A stretch of 64,000 nt of DNA, taken from the NCBI RefSeq assembly GCF_011386835.1, contig NC_088791.1, positions 27,440,998 through 27,504,997 on the forward strand, written 5' to 3'. Position numbers and translations under genes: made by a program. Every line of letters starts with the position of its first letter. Within the stretch, counting starts at the first letter, position 1. Below the pieces are notes generated by a model. That model searched no databases and was not told the origin of the DNA. It saw nothing but the letters and a program-made list of their open reading frames with translations. This document shows positions 54,642 through 64,000 of the stretch, piece by piece. This stretch comes from Chrysemys picta bellii (lineage: Eukaryota; Chordata; Testudines; Emydidae).

Positions 54642-55019
54642 TGTCAAGGCTGCTTCCCCACTCTGAACTTTAGGGTACAAATGTGGGGGCCTGCATGAAA
54701 ACTTCTAAGCTTAACTACCAGCTTAGATCTGGTCCGCTGCCACCATTCCCAAGTGGATTCCCTTCCCTGGGAAGCCTTGAGAAACTCTTCACCAATTCGC
54801 TGGTGAATACAGATCCAAACCCCTTGGATCTTAAAACAAGGATAAAGTAACCATTCCCCTCCTTTCTCCCACCAACTCCTGGTGAATACAGTTCCAACCC
54901 CCCTGGGATCTTAAAACAAGGAGAAATTAACCATCCCCCCTCCTTCCTTTCACCAACTCCTGGTCTCTGGCCAGGAGGGATTTTATAGTACTATACACAG
55001 GACAGCTGTTACCCTTCCA
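54642..55019 (-). repeat. 5' LTR with internal deletion and lost outer end
   Basis: Its first 323 bases are identical to 48548-48870. It then jumps to the sequence equivalent to about 49459-49514, lacking about 588 bases, and stops at ACCCTTCC without the last 14 bases of the LTR (the transcription-start end on the minus strand). The final 55 bases differ from the 3' LTR at one position. The deletion removes most of the promoter region. Confidence 0.9.
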
Positions 55020-55059
55020 TTGCCTTTCCATGTAGCTAATTCCCTCCAAACATAAACCA

Positions 55060-55265
55060 CTGAAAAGATTTTAAATAAACCATAATTGCAACACTAACAT
55101 AACATTTGCCACCACCACATTGCTCAGTGGTCTTGTGTGTGCTATTCATTTCCCATACACTGTTTGTCTGACTTCACTATTTAGATTATAAACGTTTTGT
55201 ATCTAGGGACTGTCTATGACTCTGAGTCCATTCTGTGCCCAGAACAATGTGGTCCCTATACTCTT
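55060..55265 (+). repeat. Possible L2-type 3' UTR fragment
   Basis: ATTTAGATTATAAACG, CTAGGGACTGTCTATGAC and CAGAACAATGTGGTCCC follow the order of the L2 3' UTR seen at 17.64 kb, with strong divergence. Beyond it, to about 55600, is AT-rich sequence with no other signal. Confidence 0.45.
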
Positions 55266-55609
55266 ATTAGAGCTGTGTGGGAATCAGATTTCTCATTTTG
55301 GGAGAATTTTTTTTATTCAGATATTTCTTCCATTCTGGAATAGAATGAAAACAAAAAATTCTCACAAACCAAAATTCCTATTAAAAAAAATTGCATTTTG
55401 GGGCGATCAGATCACTTCATTTTCACAAAATTCAAACACTGTTCCAATTTCAACTTTTTCATTTGGGGGATATTTCAACTTTATCAAAATCCTTTTTAAA
55501 TTTTTCATCAAAGGTGGCATGTTTTTTTCAGAACATTTAACCTTTAACAAATCAACATTTTCCAATGGAAAAATGCCCTGGCAGAAAATTTCCCACCAGT
55601 TCTAGTTAT

Positions 55610-58030
55610 TTTTATTTATTATTTGTATTACCATAACACTTAGGGACCCTAGTATTAGACCATGACCCCATTGTGCTGTACAAACACAATGGTCCCTGTT
55701 CCAAAGAGTTTACAAACTAAGTATACGACAAGACTCAACAAGTGGATACAGTCAGACAGGGAAGTACAAAAAAACAGTGAAGTAGTATTGGTCAGCATGA
55801 TAGGCAGTATCTCAGCACACCAACAGCCTAACCTTTGTCAAGCTTATTGTAGGCATCGTGGCAAAGAAGAGTTTGGAAAAAGAGGATGAGTTAGTTTTGT
55901 GGATGTTGATGGGGAGCTTCTCCCAAGTATGAGGTGCAGCATCAGAGAAACGTGAAGGTGCTTGTTTGAAAATTTAACAAGTAGGCGATAAAGGCTGGCA
56001 TCGGAGAAAGGAATTGACATTTCAGTAGTGAATGAAAGTTTTTATGGGAGGGGGGAAGATAGGCCATGAAGGGCCTTGAAAATGAAAGCAAGTCACTTAT
56101 GTCTGATGTACTTGAGAAGAGGGAGCCAATGAAAGGATTCAAAGAAAGAAGTGACATGGTCAAAGCAATAGGTATGGAAATGATCTTTGCATCTGCATTC
56201 TGAATGGATATGAGTGGGACAAGATTTCATCTATCAAGGCCAGAGAAAAGGATGTTTCACTAATCGAGACACAAGATGATGAGACCCTAGACAAGTGTCT
56301 TAGCTATGTGAGTAGATAAGAAAGGCCATAGCTTAGAGATGTTATCCTGGAAGAATCTGTAAGATATAGGCATAAAATGGATGTGAGGACCTATGGGAAG
56401 GTCCGAGTCGAAGATGACAGCGAGGTTTTGGGCCTATGTCACAGACAAGAGGGTGGTGATCAAGAAAGGAAGTAGTAGGGAGGGCTTGTGAGGAAAAAAT
56501 TAAGAGCTCTGTTTTAGCCTTGTTGAGCTTGAGCTCATAAGTTGACATCCACAAGGAGATGTCAGAGAGACAAGCTGAGATTTTAGTTTGGACCAACGGA
56601 AACAAATCTGGAATAGAGAGGTCTATCTGTGAATCATCAGCATAAAGATGATTGTTGAATTTGTGATTACAGATGAGATTAACCAGAGATAAAGAAGAGA
56701 TAGAGGCCAAAGACAGGGCCCGATGGAAACCACACAGAAAGGTGAAGGGTAGATGAGAAGGACACATTGAAGGAGCAATTAGGAGTGAAGAGGAGAACCA
56801 GGGGAGGACAGAGTCATGGAAGACAAGGGAGGAAAAAATTTCAGGAAGAGGACAGTCAATTGTGTCCAATATGACTGACAGATTAAGGAGGATGAAGAGG
56901 GAGTACTGGTTCTGACATTTGGCTAGGAGGTCCTTAGAAATTTTGGTGAGTGCAGTTTCAATGGAGTGTAGGAGACAGAAGCTGGACTGGAGAGGGTCTA
57001 GGATGGCATTGGAAGAGAACTAAGATGGCAGTTGTAGACAGCATGTTCAATTAGTTTAGAGATAAAAAGTGTTTTTTTATGATTGGAGAGACTAAAGCAT
57101 GCTTGTATTGTACGGGGAAAGAGCCAGAGAGCAAGAGATTAAGGAGAAGAGTAAGGGAGGGGATAAGAGTGAGCACAAGGGAGATCAGAAGGTGGGATGG
57201 GGTCACTGGAGCAAGTGAATGGGTTAGATGCAGACAAGAACTTCTGCATCTGTGATCATGGAGAGGAGAGAGTTGTAGTGGGGAAGAGGAAAAGGAAGGG
57301 AAGGCAAGCCGAGAGGTGGGGAAGGTCATGATGTGTTTTCTATTGAAATAAATTGGCAAAATCCTGTATAGGCAAAAGGAGGGGAGAGTTTGAGTGAGTC
57401 AAAAGTGGCAAAGAAGCAGCTGGTATTGCAGGTATGGGATTTAGTTAAATTGGAGAAGTAGAGCTGTTTAGCTAGGTCGATGGAAGAACTGAAGAAGGAG
57501 CAGATGAATTTGTAATGGAGGAAGTCAGCCAGGTTACAAGATTTCCATCAGGGACACTGCAGCATGGGAACAGGCAAGCAAGAAGCAGATATAGGATATG
57601 AGCCAGGGCTGGGGGTTGGCAGGATGGACCTTGTGATGGGAGAGTGATGGGCCAAAGAGTCGAGGCTGGCGGAGAGGGAAGCATGGAGAGAATCAACAAT
57701 CATATCAGTGGAGGAAAGGGAAGGGAAGGCAGGAGGACAGGGCTGAGAGCAAACAAGAGATCATCAACACTGATGGACTGGAAGTCACAGAGAGAAAGGG
57801 TGAGTCACAGGGCGTGTCGAGGAGGGTGATAGGTGTTGCTGAAAGAGACCAGGTGACAGTTAGAGAGCTCAGAGAAAGAGCAATGCTGGGTGAAAAACAT
57901 ATCAAGTGAACAGCCCTTTTGGTGAGTGGGAGAGTTGAACCAGGGTTGCAAGTCAAATGAGGTGAGGGCAAGGAAATGTGCAGCTAAAGGATTGGATGGA
58001 CATAGAAATTGAAGATTGACAATATTGGTC
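55610..58030 (-). mobile_element. L2 LINE, minus strand, decayed ORF2
   Basis: The 3' end is at the left: TTATTATTTGTATTACC (55613-55629), then AACACAATGGTCCCTGTTCC and AGAGTTTACAAACTAAGTAT. Upstream on the minus strand, the largest surviving frame (56342-56869) has HLYADDSQIDLSIPDL (the Y-A-D-D catalytic box) and SACLSDISLWMSTYELKLNK followed by KTELLIF, the RT palm and thumb of the L2 clade. Further upstream come SFPVQYKHALVSPIIKK-type sequence (57051-57359), the start of RT, and a long stretch (57472-57971) with broken endonuclease-to-RT linker. At least four frame changes. Confidence 0.78.
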
Positions 58031-59376
58031 CCTAGGCACTATCATAATAAACATAAAGATGATTGTCATTTAAGTACTGTTCAGAGGCCTGTGTGAATTA
58101 AAATGTCTAAAACTTTACACCTCAGAATAGAATTATTAAGAGCTTGATTTTTTATGTAAAACTCAGTGAAAGCAATGGAAATCAGTCTATTGATATCAGT
58201 GGCCCTGGGATAAGGCTATAAGTGACTACTTGTTCATGTGAAATGCTGGGCGTAGTATGTAATAGTGTTTTGTGGGTTTTGTTTGATTTTTTTGTTTAGC
58301 GGTCATGCTTTTTGGGCTGAGGAGTTTCTACATTATGATGTTCAAACACATTTCATTTCCCTGATTAGGGATTCTGTTAAAAATGTTAACTTCATCTCTT
58401 AGTATAGCTATTTCTTCTACCTAAGACAGCTTTCACAGATAAAGAGGAAGGTATTATTTCTTGCAACAGTGAAGTCTTTAGTAGAACTGGAGTTATCCAA
58501 AAGGAAAACTTCAGTTGCAAATATAATTAACATGTATAGGTTGAGCATTATAACTTGCCCAGTTGCTACAGTGACCAGATTCTCTCCGATCCAATTTTTA
58601 ACATTGTGGGATTTAGCTAAATAATCCTTCCCACTTCTTACTTGGTGAAGTCTCTTTTACCGTCCTATATGTGTATTTCCTATGTGACAGCTGGTTCAGT
58701 TTCACTAAAGCCCAAAGTGGTCTTCCCATTCCCTCTTTTGTTTGCAAATCTAAGTTATAAGATGCCTGATCACTTCAGTGAACAACCTCTTAACCCTGGA
58801 CTCTATTTTTTATACTGTATCACCATGATGAATTCACAGACCGGAATTTCCAGGTGGACAGTCAATCATTTAATAAGCCTGTCTTCTTGCATATGGTTCA
58901 TTGATTTCCCTTTTAGCAATACAAATGGCTGCATTGTCAGAATAGGTGTGCTGGAGTTCTTGTGTTCATTTCCTCATGTAGCCTTAGTTTTATTTCCCGC
59001 CTTATGATTTCCATCAGCCTTTACTGCTGTAGATGAACTTCCTGCAGCCTTTGTGTCCTGAAGCATCTCATTTTCTTTTTACTTGTACCTTGATTATCGT
59101 CCTTCAGAAGTCTCTCTTCATGTCATTGGATTGCACCCTGCCCTACAAAACACTTTGCTGTGGTGACCTCACTTAAGGAAGCTTCTTCTTTTGATATTTG
59201 TCATTAACTTTCCATTCACAATTCCTGTTTTGTAATACCAGCCATTTTATCCTGATCTTTCAATTGAATTTATCATTCAAATTCTCATGGTTTTATTTAA
59301 TTGTTAAATCACCTACAAGAGTATGAGGGTTTCATTCTACAAAGGTGTGAATTTGGGGCATGATTTGCTCCTCACG
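58031..59376. other. No feature recognised
   Basis: AT-rich sequence. The 121-codon frame at 58642-59007 has no recognisable family. Confidence 0.45.
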
Positions 59377-59384
59377 TATATTTG

Positions 59385-59480
59385 CATCTGAAGAAGTGAG
59401 GTTCTTACCCACAAAAGCTTATGCTCCCAATACTTCTGTTAGTCTTAAAAGTGCCACAGGACCCTCTGTTGCTTTTTACA
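59385..59480 (+). repeat. Single-sided copy of the palindromic repeat family
   Basis: CATCTGAAGAAGTGAGGTTC, TTACCCACAAAAGCTTATGC and the tail GTGCCACAGGACCCTCTGTT. TATATTTG occurs on both sides (59377-59384 and 59481-59488). Only one arm is present, so the family also inserts in non-palindromic form. GAAA of the core has become AAAA here. Confidence 0.75.
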
Positions 59481-59488
59481 TATATTTG

Positions 59489-60449
59489 TATAAATCAGGA
59501 GTGATTCCACTAAAGTCCGTGGAATAAAAGGTGTGTCTAACTGGCGATGGTCAGTTAGTGAAAGTAGAATCGGGCCTTAATCATTTGTTTTCCTCTCTGA
59601 TCTGTTTCCTTACACTTGTCTCTACTTTCAAGAAAAAAGTCAGGAAAAGTTTGTGCCTCATGGACACCTCTCCTCTTCATAATTGTGCAGACCACCTCCC
59701 CTTCATTTTGCAATGGCACAGTGTCCCTAGGGCCGCTACAGCAGTTGCTTTCAAAGAAAAGTAATATGAGGAAAGTATGTGATATATTTTTAGCTTCTTT
59801 TCATATGATTTAGGACCAGGAAAGAAGGTGGAGAGCCAGCATCATGAGACAGACAAAGTGGACCTCCAGCAAGTTTTCTGCACCCCACTGATGGACTACA
59901 AACCACAGTTTGAAAGCCTCTGATGTGCTAGAACAGTGTTTCTCAAACAGTCAGTTGCAATCCCCAGAGGAGTCACAAAAGGCAATCAGAGGGTCACAAG
60001 GCATTGAAAATTGGATTACCATCTAAAGCAAAGAAAATGTTGCTTCCTTGCTCCCCACATACCTTTACCCTTCAAGGGCAGGTGTTCTCCAACAACCTCT
60101 TGAAGAATTATGAGGTTTATCATTGTTAGTGTTGATACATTTTGTAGCAAGTTGTTTCAATCTATTTTCTTTTTTTATTATTTGTCTCTTACCAAGGGTA
60201 AATGTATTAAAATCTGAAATGCAGTTCCATGATGCAATCCCTTTTCCATTGGAGAGGCCAAGTGTAGGAGTCAGTCTCTGCAAGCATTTTACAATGAGAT
60301 TGACAATTTAAAGGAATTAGAAATAGACACAGCCAGTTTCAAAGAAGGTGGAGATTATTGTCTTGCTGCAGTTGACATCATAGGCACTTTCTTTTAAGTC
60401 TTTGCACTCCTTAAAGTAAGTTGCTGTAGGTTGAAAAATTTAAAAATAT
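59489..60449. other. No gene; two hAT-like end sequences near 59.9 kb
   Basis: The reverse complement of 59893-59912 reads CAGAGGCTTTCAAACTGTGG, and 59934-59949 reads CAGTGTTTCTCAAACA. Both look like hAT termini facing away from each other, but no partner end was found for either. Confidence 0.35.
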
Positions 60450-61147
60450 ACTAGAGAGCATGTGTCAGATGCTACAGCACCACAATAAATGTACCAATTA
60501 AGAGGCTGAAGGGATTGACTCATGGAGAAAGATTACAAGAAGTTGCATAGCTTTGCTAAACAATGACTAAGTGAGGATATAACTCTTGTATGCACTTGAA
60601 GGTCATTAACACCAAGAGGAAAAAGAATTGTTTATGGGTGACCACAGGAAGATAAATGGGAACAACAGAGTGCAATTAAAGGCTAGGCTTGCTGGCAATG
60701 GTGAGACTGGTTAGTTTGCAAAATAGCTTCTCAAGGGAAACTGTTTAAGGCCCATTGTTGGAATCATTTAAAACTGGCTTAAACAAAGCTTTAGAACTTC
60801 ACTGTAGGAAACACTGCTACATTGGCTGGGGTAGAGGACATGCTGCATACCTCCTCCATCTCTAATTTCGGGGTTGCGTGATTTAGTTTAGTATTGTATC
60901 CATAAAATACAATGGCCCTGATTCTCCTCTCACATAAAAGTAGTTTGGAGTAGCTACACTGAAGTCAATCAACTAATACTTGCAAAGACCAGAGAGCATG
61001 TATCATATACTATGGCATAACCAAAACACAATGTAGCAATTAAGAGGCTGGAGTGATTGCCTCATGGAGAAAGATTGTAAGAAGTTGCCTGACTAAGTGA
61101 GGATATAACTCTTGTATGCACTTGAAGGGCATTAACACCAAGAGGAA
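60450..61147. repeat. Pair of diverged direct repeats, about 165 bases each
   Basis: 60450-60622 and 60985-61147 share AGAGAGCATGT, CAATTAAGAGGCTG, TCATGGAGAAAGATT, CTAAGTGAGGATATAACTC and TTGTATGCACTTGAAGG in the same order, 535 bases apart. The content recalls old CR1-like 3' regions, so this is either a segmental duplication of about 0.5 kb or two copies of one repeat. Confidence 0.7.
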
Positions 61148-61363
61148 TACATTCAAAAATGTTTCACAATTGAAGAAATAGGACACAACAGATTGTGCTT
61201 TTTGGAACCAAATCCTGGCACTGGTTCCACAGCTAGATAGGCTTCCCTATGTGTCTCTGCTGCACAAGGGGCCAGCCAAGGACAGGATTACAGGGGGCTG
61301 TGCTCAGGGTACACACCTCTGCATGGTGAGTTCTAGAGAGAACTCCTGAATGGCAACATAGAT

Positions 61364-61487
61364 TCACAGAGTTTAAGGCCAGAAGGAACCATCAGGTGAA
61401 ATTGAATAGCCTGTGATATGCAGGAGGTGAGACTGGATGATCTAATGGTCTCTTCTGGCATTAAATTCTATGAAACTATGAAACTCG
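61364..61487. repeat. Two CR1-type tails in inverted orientation
   Basis: GATTCACAGAGTTTAAGGCC with AGAAGGAACCATCAGGTG is a minus-strand tail. It is followed at once by GGAGGTGAGACTGGATGATC with TAATGGTCTCTTCTGGCATT and AAATTCTATGA, a plus-strand tail of the same kind. Confidence 0.7.
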
Positions 61488-61514
61488 AAGGTGCAAGTTA
61501 GCCTGGTCTACTGA

Positions 61515-61900
61515 TTTAAAATGTTTCTCTCTAGTAGATGTTGTCTAACATCCTCCTCATTTACTAATGGACTGGAAAGAACTTTATCATCCTCATGTAA
61601 TAGAAGATCTTGCTTCTTTCTAAACACAGAACAGAAATATTTATTGAACACTTCTGCCTTTTCTGCATCATTAACAATTTTACCATTTATTGCTAGGATT
61701 TCTTTTGTTCCTAATATACTTAAAAAACTAGTTATTGTCCTTAGCCCTGCCAGCTATGGATTTTTCCTTTATATCTTTAGCTTCCCTTATGAGTTTTCTA
61801 CATTTAATAACTTCTAATTTATATTGATTATTTAATTTTCCCTTTTTCCATTTGTTGTTATAGTGCTTTTTTACTTCTAACTGCTGCCTTCACTTCACCA
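61515..61900 (-). pseudogene. CR1/L2-like LINE linker before RT, minus strand
   Basis: The minus strand gives RKLIREAKDIKEKSIAGRAK, then in another frame ILAINGKIVNDAEKAEVFNK and YFCSVFRKKQD. A basic linker, a short ING-V-DAEKAEVFN segment and a YFCSVF end match the region before the RT domain in CR1-group LINEs. One frameshift lies between the two parts. Confidence 0.6.
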
Positions 61901-62340
61901 CTGAATGAGGATGAACCAAAGTTATCCCCTTCTTGTTTGTGAAATTGTAGCTCTGTCACTCTGAACAAAGAGCTGGAGCACTGCAGAAGCTCTGCCAGCT
62001 CTTTGGTTGCAAAGGGTTTCCAGTTACCGATTGCCAACCAGGCTGCCCACAGGATCCACCCTGAGTCACAGAGTAAGCCACTGTCAGAACTATAAGATCT
62101 CACATCTCCTGACTCAGTCTTGTGTTTCAGAGTGGATACTCTTCAATGGGATCAGATTTACCTTGTATAGAGCTGGATGTTCATTTTCATTTTCACTATC
62201 CACCTATAGGAAAGCTGCCATTATGAAATGTAATTAGGTGTTGATGACCACCAAACTGATATAGTTAAACAAAAATCATTGAGTAGATATGTTAAGATTG
62301 CCAGATAGGCAATAAGGCTAGCTTCTTAATAGTCTGTGCC
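61901..62340. other. No feature recognised
   Basis: No repeat end or coding motif identified. Confidence 0.45.
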
Positions 62341-62490
62341 ACCCTTGTATTGAGCTGTGACACTCTGAGTTTGTTTCCCAGAGCTAAAGAAGAGCTCTAG
62401 TGTAAGCTTGAAAGCTTGTCTCTCTCACCACCAGAAGTTGCTCCAATAAAAGATATGACCTCACTCACCTTGTCTCTCTAATACTGAAAG
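62341..62490 (+). repeat. Second hammerhead-like repeat family, one copy
   Basis: CTAAAGA, AGAGCT/AGCTT hairpin arms, GAAAGC, then CTTGTCTCTCTCACCACCAG and AATAAAAGATATGACCTCAC, ending TTGTCTCTCTAATACT. This belongs to a turtle and crocodile repeat type distinct from the palindromic family, yet with the same order of motif, hairpin, GAAAGC and tail. Confidence 0.6.
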
Positions 62491-64000
62491 ACTGTAAGTT
62501 ACATTATTTGGTCTACAAATGTTGGCTGTTACTAAGAATGAAATTTCCCTTTAGTCCGTAGATGCTACTTTGCTTATCATTGCTCAAAATACTTTATCTT
62601 GCAATTTTGTCTTTGAAATCTGCAGCTTTTAGAGGTTGACCACATTTAATTAAGTCTATATTTCTCTTGAGGAGATGAAGGAATGCACTATCTGCATTTG
62701 AATTACAGTACCAGATATACAGATATAATACACAAACCAAGCTGGGTGAATGAGGGAGCATGGTAGCTACTTCACCCTCAACTGTGTATTTATAGCTTTT
62801 ACAGGTAGCATGTTAAATTGCTGCTTGTACAGATGGCATAAGTGCCCCTAAACAGATTCAGGCAGAAGAATGCCTGGGGGAATATGAGTAACTACATACA
62901 TTAGTTTGCTATCAACATGCTAAACTTGGCTCTCACTTACACCCACATGGCCCCGCTGAATTCACTAGGAGTTGTGGCCCTATGCCAGGACTGAATTTGG
63001 TTCAGTTATTTACCTTTAAGTTTTTTAAAATAATTTCTTACTGTGTTTGCTAATTATAAATGCTCAGCATGTGGAGAGTTTTGTGGAAGCACTAGTGTGG
63101 CAGGTGGGAGTTAAGACTTGTCTGGGAAAGGGAGTAGATGTGACACTCAAGCTACCCTTTTTCAAAAGTCATTTGCTGGTGAGCACACTCACTACAGCGT
63201 CCCTGCAAGCATTATGCCTGCTCTTACCCTACGCAGCCACAGAGCCTGATCCTGTGAGGTGCTGTCATCAGCTCCCATTGGATGAAGTGGGAGTTGCTGG
63301 CATTCATCAGCCCGAAGGAGGCACCTAGCATCTCCCATGGTCAGTCCTCTCTGCCTCTGGCAGTCAGGTGGCACAAAGAATGTACTGGCTTTATGTGTGA
63401 GTAAGCGACTGATGGTGCCCGTCAGTGGCTAGTCCATACAGAGGATAAGGGGCCTACCAGTAGTGCTAACTAAGGGCATGCTTCTTTAGCTTAACTGGCT
63501 TTTGTGTGGTTTTTAAGCTAATGTCATCCCTGGCTCTCCAGCTGTGTGTGGGATTTATCTAATATTGGTGGGCCTGTGTCTAATAGCACTTAGTTTAAAA
63601 CCAGTGTAACTCTTGATTTATACCAGTGTGAGATCCTAATCCATCCCCAAGTCTATAGCAGTCTATAGCACACTAATTTACTGTGATCTGTCCCTGGTTC
63701 TAAGAACCTTAAGTTGTCCTTAAATGATCTTTCTTCCCCTAGGTGAGACCTCTTTTATACAAAAAATTTGTTTTAAAACTGATTAGTCATGATTCCCTTC
63801 AGGTCTGAGTTACAGATAATATGGAGAAGCGTAATGCTAAAATCCTTTTAGATTAAAAATGCCATATTATCTGTTCCACAGCAGCTCTTTTCTAATTATG
63901 CTATATTATGCTATAAATTACTCTATAGATTTGTAAAGCATGACTTGGAAGCATTATATATCCTGTAAGTGCTTTAAAATTAATTTGTTCTTGAATGTGT
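62491..64000. other. No gene recognised
   Basis: Overlapping frames near 63.05-63.37 kb on both strands have no recognisable family. A copy of the short TATACCAGTGTGAGATCC-type motif lies at 63618-63640. Confidence 0.45.

Larger units (their letters stand above)
48548..55019 (-). mobile_element. Gmr1-type Gypsy LTR retrotransposon, nearly complete, 6.5 kb
   Basis: Whole element on the minus strand: truncated 5' LTR (54642-55019), primer site (54620-54641), gag (53852-54295), gag/protease/integrase frame (51072-53855), RT/RNase H frame (49692 to about 51070), purine tract beside the 3' LTR, and 3' LTR (48548-49528). Integrase precedes reverse transcriptase, the reverse of normal Gypsy order. 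That arrangement is known for Gmr1-like Gypsy elements and, independently, for Copia elements. The RT is clearly of Gypsy type. No target-site duplication can be checked because the outer part of the 5' LTR is missing. Confidence 0.93.

Overview
This window is intergenic or deeply intronic chromosomal DNA from a vertebrate, most likely a cryptodiran (hidden-necked) turtle. The evidence is the repeat content. There are CR1 LINE tails in several subfamilies, old L2 and MIR-like fragments, and many hAT and Harbinger miniature transposons. The most telling item is a tRNA-derived SINE whose 3' half is a CR1 tail (about 21040-21201), an arrangement known from turtle pol III SINEs. No host protein-coding exon, rRNA, functional tRNA gene or CRISPR array could be supported. 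Every open frame that resembles a known protein belongs to a mobile element.

Layout, left to right. Bases 1-756 are most of one LTR of a Gypsy family that recurs at 48.5-55.0 kb, followed by a piece of a palindromic repeat family. A minus-strand CR1 lies at 1.6-2.6 kb. From 4 to 22 kb, mostly unique AT-rich DNA is dotted with hAT miniature elements (4613, 8112, 9258, 13912, 19468), a TIR element (10400), a LINE C-terminal fragment (7.3-8.06 kb), CR1, L2 and MIR tails, the turtle SINE, and four complete palindromic elements (5096, 10070, 15169, 20540) with 12-14 bp target duplications. Bases 22328-23424 are a TIR element filled by a very GC-rich minisatellite with a 34-base period. Bases 27.4-30.8 kb hold a decayed minus-strand Gypsy element in the usual order (gag, protease, RT, RNase H; integrase not seen), carrying two hAT miniature elements. 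Two nested miniature elements lie at 32.5-33.0 kb.

Bases 40578-45257 are a Harbinger transposon with a broken DDE transposase on the plus strand and a spliced Myb/SANT-like partner gene, convergent, on the minus strand. An internally deleted copy of its own transposase sits inside it. Bases 45.5-48.0 kb are a CR1 nest. Bases 48548-55019 are a very young minus-strand Gypsy element of the Gmr1 type, with integrase encoded upstream of reverse transcriptase and a SCAN-like capsid. Its LTRs are almost identical, but its coding region has a frame change inside gag and a single in-frame UGA between integrase and RT. Bases 55.6-58.0 kb are a decayed L2 LINE, and the rest is mostly unique DNA with old LINE tails.

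The two most interesting signals are the Gmr1-type Gypsy element and the palindromic repeats. The repeats carry a motif very like the hammerhead ribozyme core (CTGANGA, stem II, GAAA, short stem III, then U and H), as expected of Penelope-like retroelement terminal repeats. A second, different repeat at 62.34-62.49 kb has the same layout. All family calls rest on motif recognition, not on database searches.
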